Below are positions 37,000 to 43,775 of a DNA stretch of 64,000 nt, one piece after another. The notes beneath the pieces were generated by a model. It saw nothing but the letters and a program-made list of their open reading frames with translations. It searched no databases and had not been told where the DNA came from. The DNA comes from Acidobacteriota bacterium (GTDB taxonomy: Bacteria; Acidobacteriota; Terriglobia; Bryobacterales; Bryobacteraceae), in contig VFZX01000003.1 in NCBI GenBank assembly GCA_016871015.1, forward strand, positions 1-64,000, written 5' to 3'. Both the position numbers and the translations under genes were made by a program. Within the stretch, counting starts at the first letter, position 1; the number at the start of each line of letters is the position of its first letter.

Positions 37000-38565
37000 T
37001 TAGCGCCTTCGCACAAACGTCCGCGGCGCCACCGACACCCGCGGGATCAAAAGATGGAACGACGACCCCTGCCCCGGCTGGCTCTCCAGCTCGACGTGCC
37101 CCTGATGCTGTTCGAGAATCGATGTCACCACCGGAAGTCCAAGACCGGGCTCGACTTGGTTCTCCGAAGGCGCCGGCAGCAGGATCTTCCGCTGTCGCGG
37201 AGCATCGATTCCCAGGCCAGTGTCGGTAACCGTAATCGAGGTCCAGAATTCGCCCTTCGACGGCTCGTGGAATCCGGTTTTCAAAGTCAATCCGCCGCCT
37301 GAAGGCATCGCGTTAGTCGCATTGAGGATCAGACTCTTCACCGCCTGCTCCAGGTGATCCGGATCGCCGCGCACGATTCCCGCGTGCGGACTCAGGTCGT
37401 AGCCCAGCTTGACCTCCCCCGGAAGCAGCGCTTCAAACCTGGTGCGCGCCGATTCGAGCCACTTGTTGACGTCGACCTGCTCCCACCGGTCCGGCTTCGT
37501 GTTGCCGTAAATCTGCAACTGGCCTGCCAGGACGTTGGCGCGCTCGCCAGCGCGGCGGATCGCCTTGAGATCGAGGCGGATCGGATCCTCCTCGGCGATC
37601 GAGTCCAGCAGCAGATCCGAATAGCCATTGATCACCGTCAAGTCGTGTTGGAAACTCCGCGCGGCGGATGCTGCGATCTGCCGGGCGGCATCGGTGCCGT
37701 GCGCCGGCTCGGCTGCAGCCATCGTGGCAACCGGCGCCGGCTTGGACTCCGGCATCCGGACGCCCTCGGACTGGGGCGCCGCGGCACTGGAATCCGTACC
37801 GCCGCGTACGACGCTCGTCTCATCGATCGTCACCACCATATCCCCAGTTTTCGGCTTGGCGCTCCCGCCCACGGCCCACGGCGGCGGGTTGGCGACGGCA
37901 AACGAGGTCATCACATCGTGAGCCTCCATTTCCTTGAATCTCCGGTCCATGAACAGGTACAGCAGGAGGCCCGTGCATAACGCGCCGAACCCCAGGTTGA
38001 TGGCGATGTGCTGGATCCTCGAGTCCCGCTCGTATTTCACCAGGTCCCAGGGAGCCGCGCCCACGCTGATCACCGCCGACCGGATCTCGGAAAGCGCCAT
38101 GAGGATGTTCGCCCGCGCCTCGGACTCCATCCCCTTGACGTTTTCGTCCTTGACCATGCGCCGCAGTTCCCAGCCCGCCAGCGACGCCAGCGACAGGTAC
38201 TCCGAAGCGCGCCGCAACGCGGGCCGCACATCGCCCATGCCCTCGGCGTTCAAGTGCAACTCTGGCATGCTGGCCTCGTAAATCTTGAGCAGCGCTTCCA
38301 CCCGCTTGGCGGCCGCCGCCGGGGCCTGGAGCGGATCGCTCTTTTGCCGGTCCATCTCGTCTAACAGGGTGCGGTACAGGTTTTCGAGTCCTTCGTGGAC
38401 CACCGCGGACCGGGGCGAAGGCAGCGGATCGACGAGAAGGTAGTACAGGTCCCGGCCGTTCCATCCGACGAAAAACAATCCGATTGCGAGGGTCAGAACG
38501 TGGAGCAAGCTTCCCACCACGGGGCTCGGTTTGGTCCGGGCTGGATCTGGCATTTCGGGGTTCAT
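37000..38565 (-). CDS. Membrane histidine kinase
   Basis: A 521-residue protein. The first membrane helix is VVGSLLHVLTLAIGLFFVGW, then comes a helical periplasmic region and a second helix (LGFGALCTGLLLYLFM). After a long linker the HisKA domain carries His307 in SFQHDLTVINGYSDLL. The ATPase domain has the N-box LILNATNAMPSGGGL, G1 DTGLGI and G2 GLGLPVV. The start at 38565 is preferred because further upstream sequence is low-complexity. No response regulator is adjacent; candidates are encoded elsewhere or by the REC-GGDEF-EAL gene upstream in the window. Confidence 0.85.
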   Translation of the reverse strand: MNPEMPDPARTKPSPVVGSLLHVLTLAIGLFFVGWNGRDLYYLLVDPLPSPRSAVVHEGLENLYRTLLDEMDRQKSDPLQAPAAAAKRVEALLKIYEASMPELHLNAEGMGDVRPALRRASEYLSLASLAGWELRRMVKDENVKGMESEARANILMALSEIRSAVISVGAAPWDLVKYERDSRIQHIAINLGFGALCTGLLLYLFMDRRFKEMEAHDVMTSFAVANPPPWAVGGSAKPKTGDMVVTIDETSVVRGGTDSSAAAPQSEGVRMPESKPAPVATMAAAEPAHGTDAARQIAASAARSFQHDLTVINGYSDLLLDSIAEEDPIRLDLKAIRRAGERANVLAGQLQIYGNTKPDRWEQVDVNKWLESARTRFEALLPGEVKLGYDLSPHAGIVRGDPDHLEQAVKSLILNATNAMPSGGGLTLKTGFHEPSKGEFWTSITVTDTGLGIDAPRQRKILLPAPSENQVEPGLGLPVVTSILEQHQGHVELESQPGQGSSFHLLIPRVSVAPRTFVRRR

Positions 38566-38711
38566 TGCAGTTCTACTGCTCACAGGGTACGTCGTTTGTG
38601 GAAGAATTCGAATAGGCCGCTGGGCCGGTTCTGTTCCAGTTCCGGCGGCATCTGGTTCTGGTACGTTCGTTACGCCCGCCTGGCGGGCAATCTCCGAGGC
38701 TGCCTTATATT

Positions 38712-38741
38712 GGAACTTTTTTCGCGCCCGGGCGCAACTAC
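38712..38741 (+). promoter_or_regulatory. Possible ECF-type promoter of the sigma-factor operon
   Basis: GGAACTT at 38712-38718 fits the -35 consensus GGAAC used by many ECF sigma factors. It lies 31 bp before the sigma-factor ATG at 38750, which leaves room for a -10 element near 38735-38741. Self-activation is common for ECF operons. The -10 sequence is not convincing, so this is a candidate only. Confidence 0.3.
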
Positions 38742-38749
38742 CATTTAGG

Positions 38750-39325
38750 ATGGACGCGGATCCGATCACGGCTGAGGCGCTGCTCGAACTGGTCCGCAAG
38801 GGTTCCGCCGATGCGGCCGAACGGGCCTGGACCGCCCTCTACCGCCGTCATCAGAAGGGGATTCACCGGTTTGCGCTGCTGATGACCGGGTCGCCGGACA
38901 TCGCTGAGGAGGCCGTCCAGGAAACGTTCGTCACTTTTCTCGAACTGATGCCCAGATTCGACCCCGCACGCGGAACCCTGGCCGGATTCCTCTCCGGCAT
39001 CGCCCGGAACCGTGTGTTGCGGATCCTCGAACAGCGGCACCCGGGCGAGCAGCCAGTGGACTTCGATCCGGTGGATGGCGCCGGACATCCGCTCGACAAC
39101 ATAGTCCGGGACGGCACGGTGGACCAGGTGCGGCGCGCGGTGCTCGCATTGCCCCTCGCCTACCGCGAAGTGGTGATCCTGTGCGACCTCGAGGAGCGGC
39201 CCTATGAGGAGTCGGCGGCGATTCTCGGGTGTCCGGTGGGGACGGTCCGGTCGCGCCTGCACCGCGCGAGGAAGCTGTTGCTCGACCGGCTGGAGCCCGT
39301 GATCGCGGGCAGGGGAAAGGAGTAA
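38750..39325 (+). CDS. ECF RNA polymerase sigma factor
   Basis: The 191-residue protein has region 2 (YRRHQKGIHRFALLMTGS, then IAEEAVQETFVTFLELMPRF and GTLAGFLSGIARNRVLRILE) and region 4 (LALPLAYREVVILCDLEERP, YEESAAILGCPVGTVRSRLH). Region 3 is absent, as in all ECF factors. The next gene begins 3 bp after its stop and encodes a short membrane protein that fits an anti-sigma factor. It is divergent from the histidine kinase across 184 bp. Confidence 0.9.
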   Translation: MDADPITAEALLELVRKGSADAAERAWTALYRRHQKGIHRFALLMTGSPDIAEEAVQETFVTFLELMPRFDPARGTLAGFLSGIARNRVLRILEQRHPGEQPVDFDPVDGAGHPLDNIVRDGTVDQVRRAVLALPLAYREVVILCDLEERPYEESAAILGCPVGTVRSRLHRARKLLLDRLEPVIAGRGKE

Positions 39326-39328
39326 GGC

Positions 39329-39802
39329 ATGCACGACGGAGAATTTGACGAAAGCGGGAGGCTCGCCGCCGCGATGCGGCAATTGGCCGAAGCGTCGGCT
39401 GTGGATGCTCCGCCACGAGTGGAAGCGGCGGTGGTGGCTGCCTTCCGCGCAAGGCGCCGGGCAGGCAGGCGCTGGATCCCCGCCGCGGCGCTGGCGGCGG
39501 CAGCGGCCGTCCTGCTGATGGCGGTGTGGCTGCGTCCGGAAAGGCCGCCGTTCGTGCGCGAACCGGCGCCGGCCGGATTCTTCGCGATCACCCCGGGTCC
39601 GCTGATCGAGCCCTGGGAAGTGGCGCCTGTGGTCCGCGTGCGGCTGGGGCGGAGGGACGCTGAGCGGCTCGGACTGCCGGTCCAGTGGCACTCCCAGATC
39701 ACCGCGATGGAAGTGGACGTATTGGTGGGCCGGGATGGAGTGGCGAAGGCCGTCCGCCTGGCGGGTTACCCTGAACAGAATTTGAAAGGAACAAAGCAAT
39801 GA
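39329..39802 (+). CDS. Probable anti-sigma factor, single-pass membrane protein
   Basis: A 157-residue protein: a cytoplasmic N-terminus rich in acidic and alanine residues (residues 1-45), one membrane helix (IPAAALAAAAAVLLMAVWL, about 50-70) and a periplasmic part of about 85 residues that resembles a TonB-C-like fold. No zinc-binding HxxxCxxC motif is present, so it is not a ZAS-type factor. Position directly after the sigma factor and the 4-bp overlap with the next gene support its role. The family itself is not recognised. Confidence 0.65.
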   Translation: MHDGEFDESGRLAAAMRQLAEASAVDAPPRVEAAVVAAFRARRRAGRRWIPAAALAAAAAVLLMAVWLRPERPPFVREPAPAGFFAITPGPLIEPWEVAPVVRVRLGRRDAERLGLPVQWHSQITAMEVDVLVGRDGVAKAVRLAGYPEQNLKGTKQ

Positions 39803-40680
39803 TGAATCGCTGTTTGATGGTGGTGGTCCTGGCGTCCGGAGTGTTAGGCGCCCAGGAGCGGACCGTGAAGACCGAGGTCCGGGTGGAGACGCATACGTTC
39901 GACAAGGCGGTGCCAGCGCTGGGATCCGTACAGTTCATGGCCGCCGGACCGCTGGCCCACCAGCCCGTCGCCGGGGCGCCCTATTCGGCCGAAGGCATCA
40001 CCGACCACGTGAAGACCTTGGCCGACGGCACCCGGATCACCCGCCGCAGCACGGCCCGCTATGCCCGGGACGGCAAGGGCCGGACCCGCGAAGAGCACAT
40101 GATCCCCGGCATCGGCCCGTGGACCTCAGCCGAAGGAGAGCGGATCGTGACCATCTCCGATCCGGTCGCGAAAGAAGTCAATATCCTCAACGAAAAGAGC
40201 CGGACCGCGCGCCGCGTGAAGCTGCCGGGGACCGGGTCCGGCACCAGCTTCTCCCGCCGCGAGATCCGCATCGAGCGCCACTCGGTCTCGGCCGGGACTC
40301 CTCCCGCGGGATTCAGCGGCGCCTGGCTGGCGTCTGGCCCCGATGTCGGGCTGCGCACCATGGGAACACCCAAGACTGAGACCCTGCCCAACCAGACCAT
40401 CGAAGGACTCGTCTGTACCGGGACACGGACCACTTATACGGTCCCTGCAGGTGAGGTTGGCAATGACCGGGCGCTGGTTACTACCGTCGAGCGTTGGGAA
40501 TCGGTGGAGCTGAAGACCCTGGTCCGCAGCACGACCAAGGATCCGGAGAACGGAGAGACCACCTACCGCCTGTCTGGAATCAACCGCGCCGAGCCGGCGG
40601 CGGCATTGTTCACGGTGCCCGCCGACTACAAGCTGGATGACGGCCCGCCGGTGATGCATTTCATGGAGCGGGCGAAGTAG
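39799..40680 (+). CDS. Secreted protein encoded in the ECF sigma operon
   Basis: The 293-residue product has leader RCLMVVVLASGVLGAQ. The soluble part has an early DGTRITRRSTARYARDGKGR, which resembles the strand pattern of outer-membrane lipoprotein-sorting-like domains, and QTIEGLVCTGTRTTYTVPAG later. It overlaps the anti-sigma gene by 4 bp. Proteins of this kind next to ECF factors occur in Acidobacteria, but no function is known to me. It could be the envelope target or sensor partner of the regulon. Confidence 0.6.
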   Translation: MMNRCLMVVVLASGVLGAQERTVKTEVRVETHTFDKAVPALGSVQFMAAGPLAHQPVAGAPYSAEGITDHVKTLADGTRITRRSTARYARDGKGRTREEHMIPGIGPWTSAEGERIVTISDPVAKEVNILNEKSRTARRVKLPGTGSGTSFSRREIRIERHSVSAGTPPAGFSGAWLASGPDVGLRTMGTPKTETLPNQTIEGLVCTGTRTTYTVPAGEVGNDRALVTTVERWESVELKTLVRSTTKDPENGETTYRLSGINRAEPAAALFTVPADYKLDDGPPVMHFMERAK

Positions 40681-40716
40681 CGTCGACAGGACCGTCCACG
40701 ACGGACGCCCCCCCTC

Positions 40717-40833
40717 ATGATGATGGAATTCTGCCCCGGCGGCGACCTCGGCACGTATGTCAAGGAGCACGGCCCGCTCGATATCCCCGCCATCCTCGGC
40801 GTCCCAAGAGCAACGCAGGCTCTACCCGTCTGA
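40717..40833 (+). pseudogene. Fragment of a Ser/Thr protein kinase
   Basis: A 38-codon frame reads MEFCPGGDLGTYVKEHGPLD, which matches the hinge and alpha-D region of bacterial Hanks-type kinases. The glycine-rich loop, catalytic HRD and DFG segments are absent on both sides, and the frame ends 30 codons later. It lies between the ECF operon and the gltS gene and is a dead remnant, probably left by recombination. Confidence 0.6.
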
Positions 40834-40835
40834 CG

Positions 40836-42041
40836 TTAGTCCGTCGTCGCAAAATAGGCACACCCGAGTGCGATCAAAAGGGCGTTTATGAAGTCGGACA
40901 GGAATCCGCCCACCAGAGGAACGATGAGGAACGCCTTGGGCGAATCGCCGAACCGTTCGCGCAGTTCCTCGAGCGCCGCCATGCTGTTGGCCGTGGTCCC
41001 GAACATGAATCCGCAATAGCCTGCCGCGATGAGTGCCGCATCGGAGTCGCGGCCTTGCGTGCGCCAGACAAGCCAGGAAAGCGCAAACGTGACGGGCACT
41101 TGCGCGAGCAGGATCAGAAAGACCGGCCCGGCAAGGCCGCGCAGTTCCCAATATTTCAGCGTCCACAGGGCAAGCGGAATGAACCAGGCGAGCGCCACCG
41201 AGCCAGCCGCCTGGCCCCATCCGGCGGGGAGGGCGAGAGCGGGCACCCGGGTCGAGCAGGCTCTCAGCAACGCAGCGACTATCATTGCCCCGATGTAGCC
41301 GGGCAGCGAAAAATGAATTCCGGCAACGCGGCCAGTCAGCATGAGGTTAAGGGCATGGCCGAGTCCCATCGCCACGCCGAACAACACCGAGACTCGAGCG
41401 AGAACCGCTCCCATCAGCGGTTCGTTCGCAAGCGGCGACGGCTGGGAAGCCGGAGCCGGTCGCTCCGCTGGCTCCGGTGAGCTCCGCGCGATCAGGAATG
41501 CGCCGAAAGCGCTGCTCACCACGCCCGCGAACAGGATGCCAGCGAGCGCGGATCCCATGGCCACGGAGGCTGCGCCGCGAGCACCGGCCTCCTCGAAACT
41601 CAGTCCAAAGGCCAGGCTCGTGGCCGGCCCACCGGCCAACGCCATTCCGCTAGCGGCGATTCCGAGCAGCGGGTCAAGGCCCTGCGAGCGCGCCACCGCC
41701 ACGCCCGTCACGTTCTGCGCGATCGCGCCCGCGGCGAACATCGCCAATAGCCGCAGCATCGGCGCGCCGCCGCGCCGTAAGGCCTCGATGTCCAGGCTGA
41801 AGCCAATCGAGGTGAAGAAAGTGACCATAGCGAGGTTCTGAATGGTCGAGTCGACCACCAACTCGAAGTCGATGGCGCGCAAGGCGAGCGTTATGGCGGC
41901 GAGCAGAAATCCGGCGACGATCGAGGAGGGAATCGACCAGCGGCGCAGGAACACGAGCCGCGAGTGCAGTGCGTTGCCCGCGGCAATGGCGATGGCGCCC
42001 GAGCCCAAAACCCACAGGCTGTTTACGGCAAGCGTTCGCAT
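40836..42041 (-). CDS. gltS: Sodium/glutamate symporter
   Basis: A 401-residue membrane protein of the GltS family, with about ten helices. Family features are NLAMVTFFTSIGFSLDIEAL near residue 75, GIAASGMALAGGPATSLAFG near residue 130 and the second-half repeat CGFMFGTTANSMAALEELRE near the C-terminus. It imports glutamate with sodium. It starts 17 bp after the last mgd gene and so ends that operon. Glutamate is the carrier molecule of the N-methylglutamate cycle, so its presence fits that pathway. Confidence 0.85.
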   Translation of the reverse strand: MRTLAVNSLWVLGSGAIAIAAGNALHSRLVFLRRWSIPSSIVAGFLLAAITLALRAIDFELVVDSTIQNLAMVTFFTSIGFSLDIEALRRGGAPMLRLLAMFAAGAIAQNVTGVAVARSQGLDPLLGIAASGMALAGGPATSLAFGLSFEEAGARGAASVAMGSALAGILFAGVVSSAFGAFLIARSSPEPAERPAPASQPSPLANEPLMGAVLARVSVLFGVAMGLGHALNLMLTGRVAGIHFSLPGYIGAMIVAALLRACSTRVPALALPAGWGQAAGSVALAWFIPLALWTLKYWELRGLAGPVFLILLAQVPVTFALSWLVWRTQGRDSDAALIAAGYCGFMFGTTANSMAALEELRERFGDSPKAFLIVPLVGGFLSDFINALLIALGCAYFATTD

Positions 42042-42058
42042 GGGGCCTCGCGCGAGCC

Positions 42059-43273
42059 TCAGTGGGAGACCGCAGCGGCCGCCTTTTCGCCGAGCAGCTT
42101 CCCGGCGCGGAAACGAGCGGGAGTGAACGGCGCGATGATCCCGGGTGTGCTGCCTGTGGCGATCATTTCGGCCGTGAACTTGCCGGCCGCCGGCGCCGCC
42201 TTGAATCCGTACGTTCCCCAGCCGACGTTCATGTAGAAGCGGTCCACCTCCTCGGCGCATCCGATGATGGGTGCGAAGTCCGGTGTCATATCGCAGATGC
42301 CGCCCCACTGCCGCAGCACGCGGATGGCATGCAACTGCGGGAACAACTCGAGCGTGTAGGTGGCCATCTGCTCGAGCGTAGGCAGCGTGGCTCGCATGTT
42401 GTAGGACTGGTAGGGATCGATCTCGGCTCCGATCACGAGTTCGCCCTTGTCGGTCTGATTGACGTAGACGTGCAGTGTCGCCGAAACAATCACGTGATGT
42501 AGGAACGGCTTCAGAGGCTGCGTGACACAGGCCTGCAAAGGATAGGAGACGATCGGTAACGGCACTGACACCATGTCGGAAATCGTCGTGGCCCAACCGG
42601 CGGTGCAGTTCAACACCGTTTCGGTGGCGATCTCGCCGCGATTCGTGACGACGCTCTCAATCTTACGGCCGTTGCGCCGGATGCCCGTCACTTCGGTGTC
42701 AGTATGGATCTCGATGCCCATCCGGTCGCAGGCGCGGGCGTAGCCCCACACCACCGCGTCGTGGCGGATGACGCCGCCCGGCGGATGGTACAGCGCAGCC
42801 AGGATCGGGTAGCGGGCGCGATCGCTGAGATCCATGCCCGGGACCAGGCGGCGGATCTCGCCGAGGTCGATGAGGCGGCTGTCGACTCCCATCAATTGGT
42901 TGTTTTCAGCACGGACGCGCAAACCCACGATGCCCGCGTCTGAGTGTGCCAGCGTGAGGTGGCCGCACTGGCTGAACATTACGTTCCACCCTAGTTCCTC
43001 GGACATTTGTTCGTAGAGCTTGACCGAGGCATCGTAAAAAGGGATACCTTCGGGCGTACGGTAGTTGGAGCGCAGGATGGCGGTGTTGCGGCCGCTGTTG
43101 CCGCCGCCCAGGTAGCCCCGGTCCAGCAGCGCCACGCTACGCACGCCGTGCAACTGGCCCAAGTGGTAGGCGGTCGAAAGTCCGTGCACGCCGGCGCCCA
43201 CGATGACGACATCATACCGGCGGCGGAGATCGTGAGAGCGCCACATTCGTTCTTTGCGAAGCAGGGAGAACAT
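42059..43273 (-). CDS. mgdA: N-methylglutamate dehydrogenase subunit A (sarcosine oxidase beta-like)
   Basis: The protein has 404 residues, a DAO-type flavoprotein of the heterotetrameric sarcosine oxidase beta class. The FAD-binding motif is YDVVIVGAGVHGLSTAYHLG, followed by GGNSGRNTAILRSNY. GGVIRHDAVVWGYARACD near residue 170 is the region that in sarcosine oxidase carries the covalent flavin. It would demethylate N-methylglutamate to glutamate and formaldehyde. Choice of substrate rests on context: mgsABC and gmaS are divergent neighbours, and no glycine or one-carbon genes typical of sarcosine operons (glyA, purU) are present. It starts 4 bp after the gamma subunit. Confidence 0.78.
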   Translation of the reverse strand: MFSLLRKERMWRSHDLRRRYDVVIVGAGVHGLSTAYHLGQLHGVRSVALLDRGYLGGGNSGRNTAILRSNYRTPEGIPFYDASVKLYEQMSEELGWNVMFSQCGHLTLAHSDAGIVGLRVRAENNQLMGVDSRLIDLGEIRRLVPGMDLSDRARYPILAALYHPPGGVIRHDAVVWGYARACDRMGIEIHTDTEVTGIRRNGRKIESVVTNRGEIATETVLNCTAGWATTISDMVSVPLPIVSYPLQACVTQPLKPFLHHVIVSATLHVYVNQTDKGELVIGAEIDPYQSYNMRATLPTLEQMATYTLELFPQLHAIRVLRQWGGICDMTPDFAPIIGCAEEVDRFYMNVGWGTYGFKAAPAAGKFTAEMIATGSTPGIIAPFTPARFRAGKLLGEKAAAAVSH

Positions 43274-43277
43274 GCTG

Positions 43278-43775
43278 CTATAGAGCCTCCAGGGCGCTTG
43301 GCTCGACCGGCGTCAGATGGTACTCTTCACCCGCGTGAAGCAACGCCTCCCAAACATATTGGCCGTAGTCTCGCGCGACCAGCAGATGGAAGGCCGGGAC
43401 CCCGCCACGATCGTCGCGCAGCACGATGCAATGCGTGTGGGCGAGCGAGGTCTGGCCGGAAGCTCCGTCGGGGAGCGCGCGGTCGCTCACATTCAGCGAA
43501 GTCAGCTTCGACAGAATGTCGCGCGCTCGCGGTCCGATGAGCAGAAAATCGGCGTAGACCGAGGTGACATCGATCGTATAGACGGCGCTCTGCGGGAATG
43601 CGCAATGGATCGGCGGCTTTCCGGTGAGAAGCGCGCGAGTGCGTGCCAGACGCCAGATCCGGCAGCCTACCGGTGGCGTGAGATCGCCGGCCACCGCGAA
43701 CCCTTGCAGTTCGATTCTGGCGAGCCATGTGCATCGAACCAAGCCCGCCGATGCGCGGATCGGTGAGTCGGTCAC
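43278..43775 (-). CDS. mgdD: N-methylglutamate dehydrogenase subunit D (sarcosine oxidase gamma-like)
   Basis: A 165-residue subunit of the SoxG kind, with the aminomethyltransferase-like fold. Recognisable stretches are VTSVYADFLLIGPRARDIL and HIEDNT-type hydrophobic alternation toward FHLLVARDYGQYVWEAL. It overlaps the alpha-subunit gene by 4 bp (ATGA) and lies 4 bp before the beta-subunit gene. It is a structural subunit without a redox motif. Confidence 0.72.
   Translation of the reverse strand: MTDSPIRASAGLVRCTWLARIELQGFAVAGDLTPPVGCRIWRLARTRALLTGKPPIHCAFPQSAVYTIDVTSVYADFLLIGPRARDILSKLTSLNVSDRALPDGASGQTSLAHTHCIVLRDDRGGVPAFHLLVARDYGQYVWEALLHAGEEYHLTPVEPSALEAL

Noticed and set aside
38675-38689. 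Near-perfect palindrome GCCCGCCTGGCGGGC between the kinase and sigma-factor genes
   Set aside because: The loop is one base and no T-run follows, so it is neither a terminator nor a convincing operator by itself.
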